In this document: positions 45,569 through 54,466 of the stretch, in pieces
How the letters are laid out: each line of letters begins with the position of its first letter
Position numbering within the stretch: position 1 is the stretch's first letter
Assembly: GCA_963813525.1 (NCBI GenBank)
Contig: CAWEZI010000005.1
Span: 682,001-746,000 of the forward strand
Length of the DNA stretch: 64,000 bases
Direction of reading: 5' to 3'
Source of the DNA: Bog-756 sp963813525
GTDB lineage: Bacteria > Actinomycetota > Acidimicrobiia > Acidimicrobiales > RAAP-2
Program-made: the position numbers and the translations under genes
Notes under the pieces: model-generated
Told to the model about the DNA's origin: nothing
Database searches by the model: none
Seen by the model: the letters and a program-made list of their open reading frames with translations, nothing else

Positions 45569-46573
45569 ATGGCTCGGGACCTCGCCATCGACCTTGGCAC
45601 GGCGAATACCCTCGTTTACGCCCGGGGCCGGGGCATCGTCCTCAACCAACCGACGGTCATCGCCCTCAACACCCGGACTCACGAAGTCCTGGCCGTGGGC
45701 AACGAAGCCTGGAAGATGATCGGGCGCACCCCGGGTTACATCGTCGCCGTGCGACCGCTGCGCGAAGGGGCCATCACCGATTTCGACATCACCGAGCGGA
45801 TGATCCGCCTGCTCCTGCGTCGAGCCGGGGTCACCAAGTTGAACAGGCCCCGCGTGCTGATCTGCGTGCCTTCGGCCATCACCTCGGTGGAGCGTCGGGC
45901 CGTCAAGGAGGCGGCCCGCCGGGCCGGAGCGTCGGCCGCCCACCTGATCGAGCAGCCCATGGCTGCGGCCATCGGCGCCGGTCTGGCCATACACGAGCCG
46001 GTGGGCAACATGGTGGTCGACGTCGGCGGCGGCACCACCGAAACGGCGGTGATATCTCTGGGGGGCGTGGTGGCCTCGCGAGCCATCCGATGCGGCGGTT
46101 TCGACATGGACGCCGCCATCCAGCACTACGTGCGGCGCGAACACGGCATCGCCATCGGCGAGAGGACCGGGGAGGAGCTCAAGCTGGCCATCGGCTCAGC
46201 GCTGCCCTACGCCGACGAGGTCAAGGCCGAGGTACGTGGACGTGAGATCACCAGCGGGTTACCGAAGACCGTGGTCCTCTCGCCCGAAGAGGTGCGCTAC
46301 GCCGTGCGTGACCAGGTCGAGCTCATCGTCGCCACCGTCGTCGCCTGCCTCGGCGAGTCGCCTCCCGAACTGGCCCAGGACATCATCTACGAGGGCATCT
46401 ATCTGGTCGGTGGGGGTGCCATGCTCCGGGGATTGGCCAACCGACTGGCCGACGAGACCGAGGTTGCCGTTCACCTGGTGGCCACACCGCTCGAATGTGT
46501 GGTCCAGGGGGCCGGGCTCTGCCTCGACGACTTCGACAGCCTCCGGCCCATCTTCGCCGCCGCCGAGTCCTGA
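45569..46573 (+). CDS. mreB: MreB/Mbl-like actin homologue
   Basis: 334-residue bacterial actin that forms membrane-bound filaments guiding wall synthesis. The phosphate-1 loop is AIDLGTANTLVYARGRG, phosphate-2 is VVDVGGGTTETAVISLGG, and the adenosine loop is YLVGGGAMLRGLANRLA; VCVPSAITSVERRAVKEA-like connecting sequence is present (ICVPSAITS). ATG 45569 is chosen over 45560 and a far upstream start because of the promoter spacing. mreC, mreD and rodA are not adjacent, unlike in many bacteria. Confidence 0.93.
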   Translation: MARDLAIDLGTANTLVYARGRGIVLNQPTVIALNTRTHEVLAVGNEAWKMIGRTPGYIVAVRPLREGAITDFDITERMIRLLLRRAGVTKLNRPRVLICVPSAITSVERRAVKEAARRAGASAAHLIEQPMAAAIGAGLAIHEPVGNMVVDVGGGTTETAVISLGGVVASRAIRCGGFDMDAAIQHYVRREHGIAIGERTGEELKLAIGSALPYADEVKAEVRGREITSGLPKTVVLSPEEVRYAVRDQVELIVATVVACLGESPPELAQDIIYEGIYLVGGGAMLRGLANRLADETEVAVHLVATPLECVVQGAGLCLDDFDSLRPIFAAAES

Positions 46574-46576
46574 CCG

Positions 46577-47206
46577 TCACTCGACGGCCAACAGGTCCTC
46601 AGCCACCTGGCGCACCTGCCAGTCGCGATCCTCGAGGCACCGGTTGAGGGCGGCATCCACCTCGGGGCCCTCGAAGGCGGCCAGCGCCGCCGCCGCTCGC
46701 CGACGTATGGCCGGCTTGTCGTCGAGGGCACCGATGACAGCGGGCAGTCCGGTCGGATCACCGATGGCACCGAGGGCGGCAACGGCCGACTCGCGGCAGA
46801 GGGGATCGCCATGACCCGAGCCGGCCGAGGCCAGGGCCGACAGCGCCGGAACCGACCGAGCATCACCTCGCTCGCCCAGGGCCCATGCCGTCATCTCCAC
46901 CACCGAGGGGTCGCTGTCGTGCAAGCCGTCGGCGATGTTCACGTCGGGCGCGCCCACCGACAGCTCGGCCGCTCGGCGTCGTACCGCCGGGTCGGGGTCG
47001 GCCAAAGCCGTTCGGCAATCGTCATCGGTGAGCCGGTGGAGCCGGTGGAGCGCTCCCAGGGCCGTGGCCCGGACCGACGGTGCGTCGTCGGACAGGGCGG
47101 CGCGCGCCCCGTCCTCGTCACCGACGTGGCCGGCCAGGGCGGCGGCCCGGCGCCGCTCCGTGACACGTTCCGAGGCGGGTTCCATGGCAGGCTTCATGGC
47201 GTGCAC
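46577..47206 (-). CDS. HEAT-repeat protein
   Basis: 209 residues made of HEAT/PBS-lyase-like helical repeats, for example DDAPSVRATALGALHRL, DPDPAVRRRAAELSV, DSDPSVVEMTAWALGE and DRDWQVRQVAEDLLA. Such solenoids bind protein partners. No signal peptide or catalytic residue is visible. It converges on mreB with only 3 bp between the stop codons. The N-terminus (MHAMKPAM) offers three close Met starts. Confidence 0.8.
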   Translation of the reverse strand: MHAMKPAMEPASERVTERRRAAALAGHVGDEDGARAALSDDAPSVRATALGALHRLHRLTDDDCRTALADPDPAVRRRAAELSVGAPDVNIADGLHDSDPSVVEMTAWALGERGDARSVPALSALASAGSGHGDPLCRESAVAALGAIGDPTGLPAVIGALDDKPAIRRRAAAALAAFEGPEVDAALNRCLEDRDWQVRQVAEDLLAVE

Positions 47207-47298
47207 AGGCCCATGGCTGCGCCTGGGCCACAGGCACGGGCGGAGCGATCGCCGGTTGCCGACGCATCCGACCAGCGGGGAGAAAGCACCGCACCACT

Positions 47299-48502
47299 AT
47301 GGCTGAAGACCACCGATACCCGGACGCCCCGGAGGCGCCGCCTCCCTCGGGACCCGACACGACAGGACAGAGCACGACCGAACAGAGCACGACGGGACAG
47401 AGCACGACGGGACAGAGCGGACAGAGCGACGGGACAGAGAAGGCGACGCTGGTGGCCGTGGGCGGTGTTCATCGTCGTGGTGGTGGCGCTGGCCGTGGCC
47501 TCACGGGTCAACCTCAACTACTACGCCCTCCAACCGGGGACAGCCCAGTCGGTGCAGAAATTCATCACCGTCCCCCCCTCCCGATCGCATCCGGTCGCCG
47601 ATCCGGTCCTGCTCACCGACGTCGAGGAAGCACGGGTTACCGCCCTCTCCTACCTGATCTACCACCTTCAGAGCGACACGACGATCTACCCGGAGAACGA
47701 GATCACCGGGGGGAGCCCGCCGTCGCAGTTGGTCGCCCAGGGGAACCTCGAGATGTCCCAGGCCGAGGCGGCGGCCAAAACGGCGGCGCTCCGGCGACTC
47801 GGCTATCCGGTCACCGCCACCGCCTCCGGGGCGGTGATCTTCGCCACCTTTCCCGGTACGCCGGCCTACCCCGTCCTCCATGTGGGTGACGTGGTCACGG
47901 CCGTCGACGGTGGGGCGACGCCGACGGCCAACAGCCTGAGCCACAAGTTGGCGCAGTACCACTCGGGCCAGACGGTGACCCTCAGCGTGCGCAAGGGTGG
48001 CTCCGGGCCGGTGGTGCCGGAACCGGTCACCCTCAAGAGCACGGTGGTCGATGTGGCCGGGCAGAAGGTGCGGGTCGACCTGGGCATCGACACCGAGGAC
48101 CAGGTCGACTTCACCTACCCGTTCCCGGTGAGCATCAATGTGACCAACATCGGTGGCCCGTCGGCCGGACTGGCCATGACTCTCGGGGTCATCGACGCAC
48201 TCACCTCGGGCTCGCTCACCGGAGGGCACACCGTGGCCGCCACCGGCACCATGGACAGCCAAGGCGATGTAGGGGACGTGGGCGGCGTCGCCCAAAAGAC
48301 AGTGGCGGTCGAGAACGCCGGCGCCACCATTTTTCTGGTCCCTCCGCAGGAGTACAAGGCGGCCAAGTCCAAGGACCGCCCGGGGCTGGCCATCTACCCG
48401 GTGTCCACCCTCGATCAGGCGCTGGCCGTGCTGGCCGCCCACGGTGGTGGCACCCTGGCCGCGCCGACCTCGCCCACTGCCTCGACGACCCCCGCAGGAT
48501 GA
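47299..48502 (+). CDS. PDZ/Lon-like (S16) membrane protease, frame broken near 47430
   Basis: YlbL-type protein: cytoplasmic N-terminus, one membrane helix (WWPWAVFIVVVVALAVA), a PDZ domain (VLHVGDVVTAVDGG) and a Lon-type protease domain with catalytic Ser in GGPSAGLAMTLGV and Lys in GGVAQKTVAVENAG. ATG 47299 opens a sensible disordered N-terminus (MAEDHRYPDAPEAPPPSG), but that frame is lost within the tandem repeat at 47368-47434, and the rest of the protein lies in the +1 frame, whose own upstream codons are Arg-rich and poor. Either the gene is frameshifted here, translation starts in the other frame, or the assembly has an error. Two dropped bases in the last repeat unit explain the change. 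Confidence 0.7.
47368..47434 (+). repeat. 15-bp tandem repeat with a short last unit
   Basis: Units begin CAGAGC and are 15, 15, 15, 9 and 13 bp long (47368, 47383, 47398, 47413, 47422). The 15- and 9-bp units keep the frame; the 13-bp unit lacks 2 bp and shifts it. The repeat encodes a Gln-Ser-Thr-Thr-Gly type linker. Confidence 0.8.
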
Positions 48503-48537
48503 CGGGATTGGGGGACCGACCGTCGTAGGCTTTCGCC

Positions 48538-50409
48538 ATGACTGAGGATCGCCTGGTGTCCATCACTTCCTCCTCCCACCTGGCCCCCGACGACGTCGCC
48601 CGCCACACCTTCGGCACCGTTCGACGCGGTTTCGACCCCGGCGAGGTGCGGGCCTACCTCGAGTCCATCGCCATCGGCCTGCGGTCCATCACCGAACGCG
48701 AGGGCGAGCTCCTCCGTGAACTCAATGACGCCGAGCACCGGGCCGCCCACCCGGTTCTCGACGAGGCGGCGCTCACCGACGCGGTCGGGGCCGAGACGGC
48801 CCGGGTCCTCCACAGCGCCCACGAGGTGGCAGCGGAGATGGAGGCGAAGGCCAAGGCCGAAGCCGAGCGCATCCTGAGCGAAGCCAGCCTCGAGGCCGAA
48901 GAGGCCCGTGCCCGTACCCAGTCACTGGTCACCGAACAGACCGACGCGGCCCAGGCGGCGGCCGACGACCTGCGCGAGCGGACCAGCCAACAGATCGCTG
49001 CCGGGCTGGAGGCTGCCCGCACCGAGGCCGACGAACTGATGGCCACGGCGCGGGAGCAGTGCCGGGCCATGGTCGAAGAAGCCCAGGAGCTGCGCTCCCG
49101 GGTCCTGGCCGATCTGGCCAAGCGCCGGAAGGTTCTCCATGCCCAGATCGAGCAGCTCCGGGCGGGCAGGGAACGACTGACCCAGACGGTCGACGACGCC
49201 CGGCGATCGGTCGAGGCCATCGCCCAGGATCTCTTCGCCGCCGAGGACAACGCCCGGGTGGCCGCCGAGGACGCCGGCCGTGCCGCCGCTTCCCTACCGG
49301 ACGAGGGAACGCCCGAAGAGATAGCGGTGATCCTGCTGGCCGCCGAGGTCGGGCAGGCTGGCGAAGAAGCCGCCGAGTCCGTCGAGGCGGAGGGCGTGGA
49401 GGAAACGGCTCCCGAAACCAGTGCGGCGTTCGAAGAGCCGGCCGCACCGCCCGCAGAGGCTGTGGCCGACGGCGACTCCGGACCGTCGGATGCAGCTGAT
49501 CCCACACCGCCGCAAGGATCGGCCCCGGTGACGGGCGATGATCCCACTCCGGTCGACCAGCTGTTCGCCCGCATCCGGGCCCAACAGGACGAAACCGACG
49601 GCGGATCGGATGCCCTCGAGCCCGAAACGGCGCCTGCGGGCGACGTGCCCGAGTCTGCCTCGGAAGCCGTAGAGGCGGCCGAGGAGACCGCCCCTCCGAC
49701 CGATGACGATGCCGGCAGCGAGGACCAACCGCCTGACGATCGTCATCCTGCTGCCGCCCAGCGCGACCAGATGATCGAGCCCATCGTGAGCTCGCTGTCC
49801 AGACGGCTCAAGCGCACGCTGCAGGACAGCCAGAACGACCTGCTCGACACCCTGCGGTCCCATGGCTCGTCCTGGTCGCCGGATCTGCTTCCGGACGAAG
49901 TCGAGCAGGTCGACACCGTGGCCACCGCGGCCCTGCCCGCCTTGGAGGAGGCGGCCGAGGCCGGCGTTTCCTTTGCCGGCACCGCAGCCGGGCAACGACC
50001 GGGCACTGATCTGCTGCTGGGCATCGCCCACGAACTGGCCGAGTCAGTGGTCGGACCCATCCGCCGACGGCTGGCCGAGGGCCAGGCGGCTCTGGCTGAC
50101 GCCGATGAGACGGCTGCCATCGAGCACGTCGGTGGCGCCTTCCGCGAGTGGAAGGGCGAGCGGATCGAGCGGTTGGCCGGCGACCATGTCGTAGCGGCTT
50201 TTTCCGCCGGCACCCTGTCCGCCGTGGAGGCCGGGCCGGGGCAGCTGGAGTGGGTGGCCGTGCCCGGCGGGGGTGACGCACCCTGTCCCGATTGCGAGGA
50301 CAACGGGCTCAATGGACCGCAACGACCCGGCGAGAAGTTCCCCACCGGGCACCTTCGACCCCCGGCTCACCCCGGGTGTCGATGCCTTTTGGTCCGTCCG
50401 GCAACCTAG
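48538..50409 (+). CDS. DivIVA-domain coiled-coil protein with phage Mu-F-like C-terminus
   Basis: 623 residues. The N-terminus (about 12-55; APDDVARHTFGTVRRGFDPGEVRAYL) is a DivIVA-type membrane-curvature/pole-binding domain. A long Ala/Glu-rich coiled coil follows (55-255), then an acidic Pro-rich linker (260-400) and a mostly helical C-terminal domain. The last 41 residues hold C583-P-D-C586, then P-P-A-H611-P-G-C614-R-C616, a pattern typical of phage Mu F-like head-morphogenesis proteins. TAGGCT (48526-48531) ends 6 nt before ATG. Its stop codon TAG is shared with the -10 box of the next gene. A fusion of these parts is unexpected; function unknown. Confidence 0.8.
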   Translation: MTEDRLVSITSSSHLAPDDVARHTFGTVRRGFDPGEVRAYLESIAIGLRSITEREGELLRELNDAEHRAAHPVLDEAALTDAVGAETARVLHSAHEVAAEMEAKAKAEAERILSEASLEAEEARARTQSLVTEQTDAAQAAADDLRERTSQQIAAGLEAARTEADELMATAREQCRAMVEEAQELRSRVLADLAKRRKVLHAQIEQLRAGRERLTQTVDDARRSVEAIAQDLFAAEDNARVAAEDAGRAAASLPDEGTPEEIAVILLAAEVGQAGEEAAESVEAEGVEETAPETSAAFEEPAAPPAEAVADGDSGPSDAADPTPPQGSAPVTGDDPTPVDQLFARIRAQQDETDGGSDALEPETAPAGDVPESASEAVEAAEETAPPTDDDAGSEDQPPDDRHPAAAQRDQMIEPIVSSLSRRLKRTLQDSQNDLLDTLRSHGSSWSPDLLPDEVEQVDTVATAALPALEEAAEAGVSFAGTAAGQRPGTDLLLGIAHELAESVVGPIRRRLAEGQAALADADETAAIEHVGGAFREWKGERIERLAGDHVVAAFSAGTLSAVEAGPGQLEWVAVPGGGDAPCPDCEDNGLNGPQRPGEKFPTGHLRPPAHPGCRCLLVRPAT

Positions 50410-50412
50410 GCT
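50407..50412 (+). promoter_or_regulatory. -10 box overlapping the DivIVA-gene stop codon
   Basis: TAGGCT; the TAG is the stop codon of the upstream gene. GTG 50421 follows after 8 nt, so the UPF0182 mRNA could be leaderless. Confidence 0.5.
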
Positions 50413-50420
50413 GCTGCGTC

Positions 50421-53400
50421 GTGCGCCCCCCTCAAGACCTCCCTCAGACGCCGCGCCCCGGTTCACGTCGCCGCCGGTGGATCATCGCCGCCCTGATCGT
50501 CCTGGTCATCCTCTTCGCCTCCCTGCGCACGTTCGCCGTTTTCTACACGGACGCCCTGTGGTTCTCCTCGGTCAAGCTTCACTCGGTCTGGGTCAAGCTT
50601 TTCGAGATCAAAGTAGGGCTTCTGGTCACCTTCGGGGTCATCTTCGCCGTCATGCTCCTGGCCAGCCTGATGGTGGCCGAGCGGCTCGCCCCCAAAGGGC
50701 CCTCGCTCGACGCCGAGGACGAATTCGTCAAGCGCTACCAGGAGGTGATCGGCCCCTACGCCCGGTGGTTGCGGGTGGCGGTGGTCACCATTCTCTCCCT
50801 CATCGTCGGTTCGCAGGCGGTGGGCCAATGGCAGAACTGGATCCTGTTCAAGAACAGGACGTCCTTCGACGCCACCGATCCGCAGTTCCACCGCAATGTC
50901 AGCTACTTCGTCATGACCCTTCCCTTCGAGCAGTTCCTGGTGCACTGGGCGCTGGTGGCCCTCATCGTGGTCCTGCTGGTCACCCTGCTCAGCCACTACC
51001 TCAACGGCGGCATCCGGATGCAGGGCTCGCGTCCACGGGTGCGTCCTGCGGTGAAGGCGCACATCTCGGTCATTCTGGGATTACTGGCTCTGGTCAAGGC
51101 GGTCGGCTACTACCTGGCCCGGTTCAATCTCGACCTCTCGTCCAACGGATTCGTGCAGGGGGCCGGCTATACCGACGTTCACGCCCGGCTTCCGGCGCTC
51201 GAGCTGCTCATCCTGGTGTCGTTGGCGGCCGCCGTCCTTCTCATCTACAACATCCGTCGTCAGGGGTGGGCGCTTCCCATCCTCGGGGTCGGGCTCTGGT
51301 TCCTGGTGGCCCTGACGGCGGGGACCATCTATCCGGCAGCCGTTCAGGCCCTCAAGGTCAACCCGGCGCAGAACCAGCTGGAGCGGCCCTACATCCAGCG
51401 CAACATCAACGCCACCCGGGCCGCCATGGGCCTCCAGAATGTAAAGAGCATCCAGTACCCGGCATCGTCCAATCTGACCGCCTCCGAGTTGACGGCCAAC
51501 AGCGACACCCTGGCCAATGTGCGTCTCTGGGACCCCACACAGACCCAGCAGACCTTCGACAAGCTCCAGGACATCCGGACCCAGTACCAGTTCAACACCC
51601 TGGCCATCGACCGCTACGACGTGAACGGCGTCGAGACCCCGGTCATCGTGGGCGTCCGGGAGATCAATGACAGCGACCTACCCTCGTCGTCGTGGGTAAA
51701 CACCACTCTTCAGTACACCCACGGCTACGGGATGATCGTGTCGCCGGCCACCACTTCCACCGTCAACGGCGATCCTCAATTTCGCGGTGGGCGGCGTCCC
51801 CCCCAACTCCACCAGCGGTCTGCCCACCATCACCCAGCCGTCCGTCTATTTCGGGCTGAACAATGCCGGATACGTGGTGGCCAACTCCGAACAACCGGAG
51901 ATCGACTACCAGCTGTCCAACGGCACCAACGTGGAGACCCACTACAAGGGAAGCGGCGGGGTCCAGCTCTCGAACTGGTTCGACCAGGCCATGTTCGCCG
52001 TACGTTTCAGTGACTTCAATCTGCTGATCTCCAACCAGATAACCAGCGGGTCCCGCATCATGTTCGACCGGGGTGTGCAGGCCCGAGTGTCCAAGGCCGC
52101 TCCCTTCCTGGCCCTCGATTCCGATCCGTATCCCGTGCTGATCAACGGAGGCATCGACTGGGTCCAGGACGCGTACACCACCACCGACAACTATCCCTAC
52201 GCCCAAAACGCCGACACCAGCGCGTTGCCCGCCACCAGCGGGCTCAACCAGAATTTCAACTACGTGCGCAATTCGGTGAAGGTGCTGATCAACGCCTACA
52301 CGGGGGCGATGACCTTCTACGTGATGGACCCGTCCGATCCCATCATCCAGACCTACGAGAAGGCCTTCCCCGGAATGTTCACCCCGGCATCGAAGATGAG
52401 CGCCCAGCTGAAGGCCCACCTCCGTTATCCCGAGGACATATTCGCCGTGCAGGCCACCGCCTACGGCAAGTACCACATTCGCACCGCGGCCAGCTTCTAC
52501 ACGGCGGCAGATGCGTGGGCCCTGTCACCGTCGCCCGGCTCGGGTTCGCCTTCACAGGCGTTGCAGACGACGTACACCACCAATGCCCAGGGCCTGCAGG
52601 TCTCTACCGGCCAGCTGGTCCGGATGGCCCCCATCTATCAGGTGCTCCGCGTCCCCGGTCAGTCGCAGCAAAGTTTCAACCTGCTCGACGCCTTCGTGCC
52701 GATATCGGGGCAGAGCCAGATCCAAACCCTGTCGGGATTCATGATTGCCGGCTGCGATCCAGGCCATTACGGACAGCTCGAGATGTTCGTCACACCGCGC
52801 AACAACCCTGTCAACGGACCGGCCATCGTGGCCGCCAAAATCGACGGCACTGCCGCTGTGTCGAGCAAAATCTCGCTCCTCAACCAAAACGGATCGTCAG
52901 TTCTCTTGGGCAACGTCCTGATGATCCCGGTGGCGGACTCGCTCCTCTATATCCAACCGGTGTATGTCGAGTCATCCCGCAATGCCATACCCGAGTTGCA
53001 GCAGGTCATCGCCGTCTACGGGAACCTGCCGGCGGCCATCGAACCGTCGCTCAGCTCCGCGTTGACCCAGGTCTTTCAGGCGCCGGTATCGACCACCACC
53101 AGCAGCGGGGGGACCGGAACTCTGTCTCCCCAGGTCCGCGCGCTGCTGGCCCAGGCGCAACAGGCGTATCAGCAGTCCCAGACCGATCTCAAGGCCGGCA
53201 GCCTGGGCGCCTACCAGACCGATATCAACAATCTCGAGTCAGACCTCCAAGAGGTCCAGCAGCTGACCGGCGCAACCACGCCCCCCGCCGCTTCGACGCC
53301 GCCGACCACCAGCCCGACGTCGACCACCACCACAACCAAGGCGCCGACCAAGGCATCCACCACGACCAAAGCACCAGCCACAACCAAGGCGGCGATCACG

Positions 53401-53427
53401 TCGACGCCCACCACCCGGTCAGGCTGA
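50421..53427 (+). CDS. UPF0182 family membrane protein, frame broken near 51777
   Basis: About 1000 residues. Seven membrane helices fill the first 340 residues (from WIIAALIVLVILFASL to LWFLVALTAGTIYPAA). A large extracytoplasmic domain follows, with NTTLQYTHGYGMIVSPA, then PTITQPSVYFG, and a Thr-rich tail (PTSTTTTTKAPTKAS). The family (COG1615) is common in actinobacteria; function is unknown. The N-terminal frame runs to NGDP, then the family sequence (NFAVGGVPP) continues in the next frame. Reading GATCCTCAATTTC with one base fewer restores it, so a single extra base at about 51774-51778 is implied, either real or an assembly error. GTG 50421 is chosen for the promoter spacing. Confidence 0.82.
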
Positions 53428-53509
53428 CCACAGGGTTTGTCCGGCTGAACCACCCGAGGCACCTCGCCGAACGGTCTGCTTCCCAGAGGTGCTATTTTGA
53501 GGGTTGCGA

Positions 53510-53586
<77 letters not shown>

Positions 53587-53857
53587 ATGAAATGCTGATC
53601 GGCGCGTCTCGTGCATAGGGCACAGGCGTCCGACCAGCGTTTTCGCGTTCGGGCGCGTGCGGGAAGTTGGCGTTTATCGGGGCTTTTTATCGGGTCCTAC
53701 TCACCCTCTGCGTACGCTGCCCTATGCAGGTGGGCGCGCCGCGTGCGGCCCGTACGCTGCGGTTTCGCAGTCGAGTCTTCGATCGCGGTGGGGGTGCATA
53801 GGGCAGCACTGGGCATGCCCTATGCAGGTGCATTGCTCAATCTCGCGTGGCCGCTCT
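53587..53857. other. Gene-free stretch downstream of the tRNA
   Basis: 271 bp with no convincing gene. It carries four copies of an 11-bp word in alternating orientation (see repeat entry), a repeated CGTACGCTGC (53711-53720 and about 53748-53757), and T-rich patches. It separates the tRNA from the end of the two-component operon. Confidence 0.5.
53612..53826. repeat. Four alternating copies of TGCATAGGGCA
   Basis: TGCATAGGGCA at 53612-53622 and 53795-53805; its exact complement TGCCCTATGCA at 53718-53728 and 53816-53826. The last two copies form a perfect 11-bp stem with a 10-nt loop. It could be a recombination or integration site, a protein-binding array, or a hairpin terminator for the minus-strand operon. 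Confidence 0.8.
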
Positions 53858-54466
53858 CTAGAGCCAGCCCCGCTCGTCGGCCACCCGGAGAGCGTCCAGT
53901 CGGTTCCGTGCCGAAGTCTTTGCGATTGCGGCCGAGAGATAATTCCGGACAGTGCCCTCCGACAGGTACAGCGTGGCGGCGATTTCGGCCACACTCGCTC
54001 CCGAGCGGGCCACGCTGAGCACGTCGCGCTCACGCGGGGTAAGAGGAGAGTCCCCCGTTGCCAGCGTCGCAGCAGCAAGCTGGGGGTCAACGACGCGCTC
54101 GCCTGCCATCACCCGACGGATTGCAGCGGCAAGCACCTCTGCTGGCGCGTCCTTGACCACGAAACCGACGGCCCCAGCCTCCATCGCCCGGCGTAGGTAG
54201 CCTGCTCGACCGAAGGTCGTCAGCATTACTACACGGCAAGAGGGCAGCTGATCGGCAAGTACCGCGGCTGCCGCCAGCCCGTCGAGGCCGGGCATCTCGA
54301 TGTCGAGGAGGGCGACATCGGGACGGTGCTCTTTGGCAGCCTCGGTGACCTCGTCGCCGCGGCCGACGGAGGCCACGACCTCGAAGTCTTCCTCTAAGTC
54401 GAGCAAGGCACAGAGGGCGCTGCGGACAAGCTCCTGGTCGTCGGCGAGAAGAAGACGAATCGTCAT
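53858..54466 (-). CDS. NarL/LuxR-family response regulator
   Basis: 202 residues. The receiver domain has the acidic pair in LLADDQELV, the phosphorylated Asp in VALLDIEMPG, Thr in VVMLTTFGRAGYL and Lys in GFVVKDAPAEV. The C-terminal LuxR helix-turn-helix is LTPRERDVLSVARSGASVAEIA followed by GTVRNYLSAAIAK. Its start overlaps the stop of the histidine kinase gene by 4 bp. It is the last gene of a four-gene operon with an ABC exporter, a DesK/DesR- or bacitracin-type arrangement. Confidence 0.9.
   Translation of the reverse strand: MTIRLLLADDQELVRSALCALLDLEEDFEVVASVGRGDEVTEAAKEHRPDVALLDIEMPGLDGLAAAAVLADQLPSCRVVMLTTFGRAGYLRRAMEAGAVGFVVKDAPAEVLAAAIRRVMAGERVVDPQLAAATLATGDSPLTPRERDVLSVARSGASVAEIAATLYLSEGTVRNYLSAAIAKTSARNRLDALRVADERGWL

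Noticed and set aside
46811..47298. Upstream extension of the PDZ/Lon-like protease frame
   Set aside because: It runs antisense through the HEAT-repeat gene and reads as Arg-rich, low-quality sequence; the protease most likely begins at ATG 47299 or nearby.
47368..47434. Short regular repeats considered as CRISPR
   Set aside because: Units are 9-15 bp with no unique spacers, and they lie in a coding region; no cas genes are present in the window.
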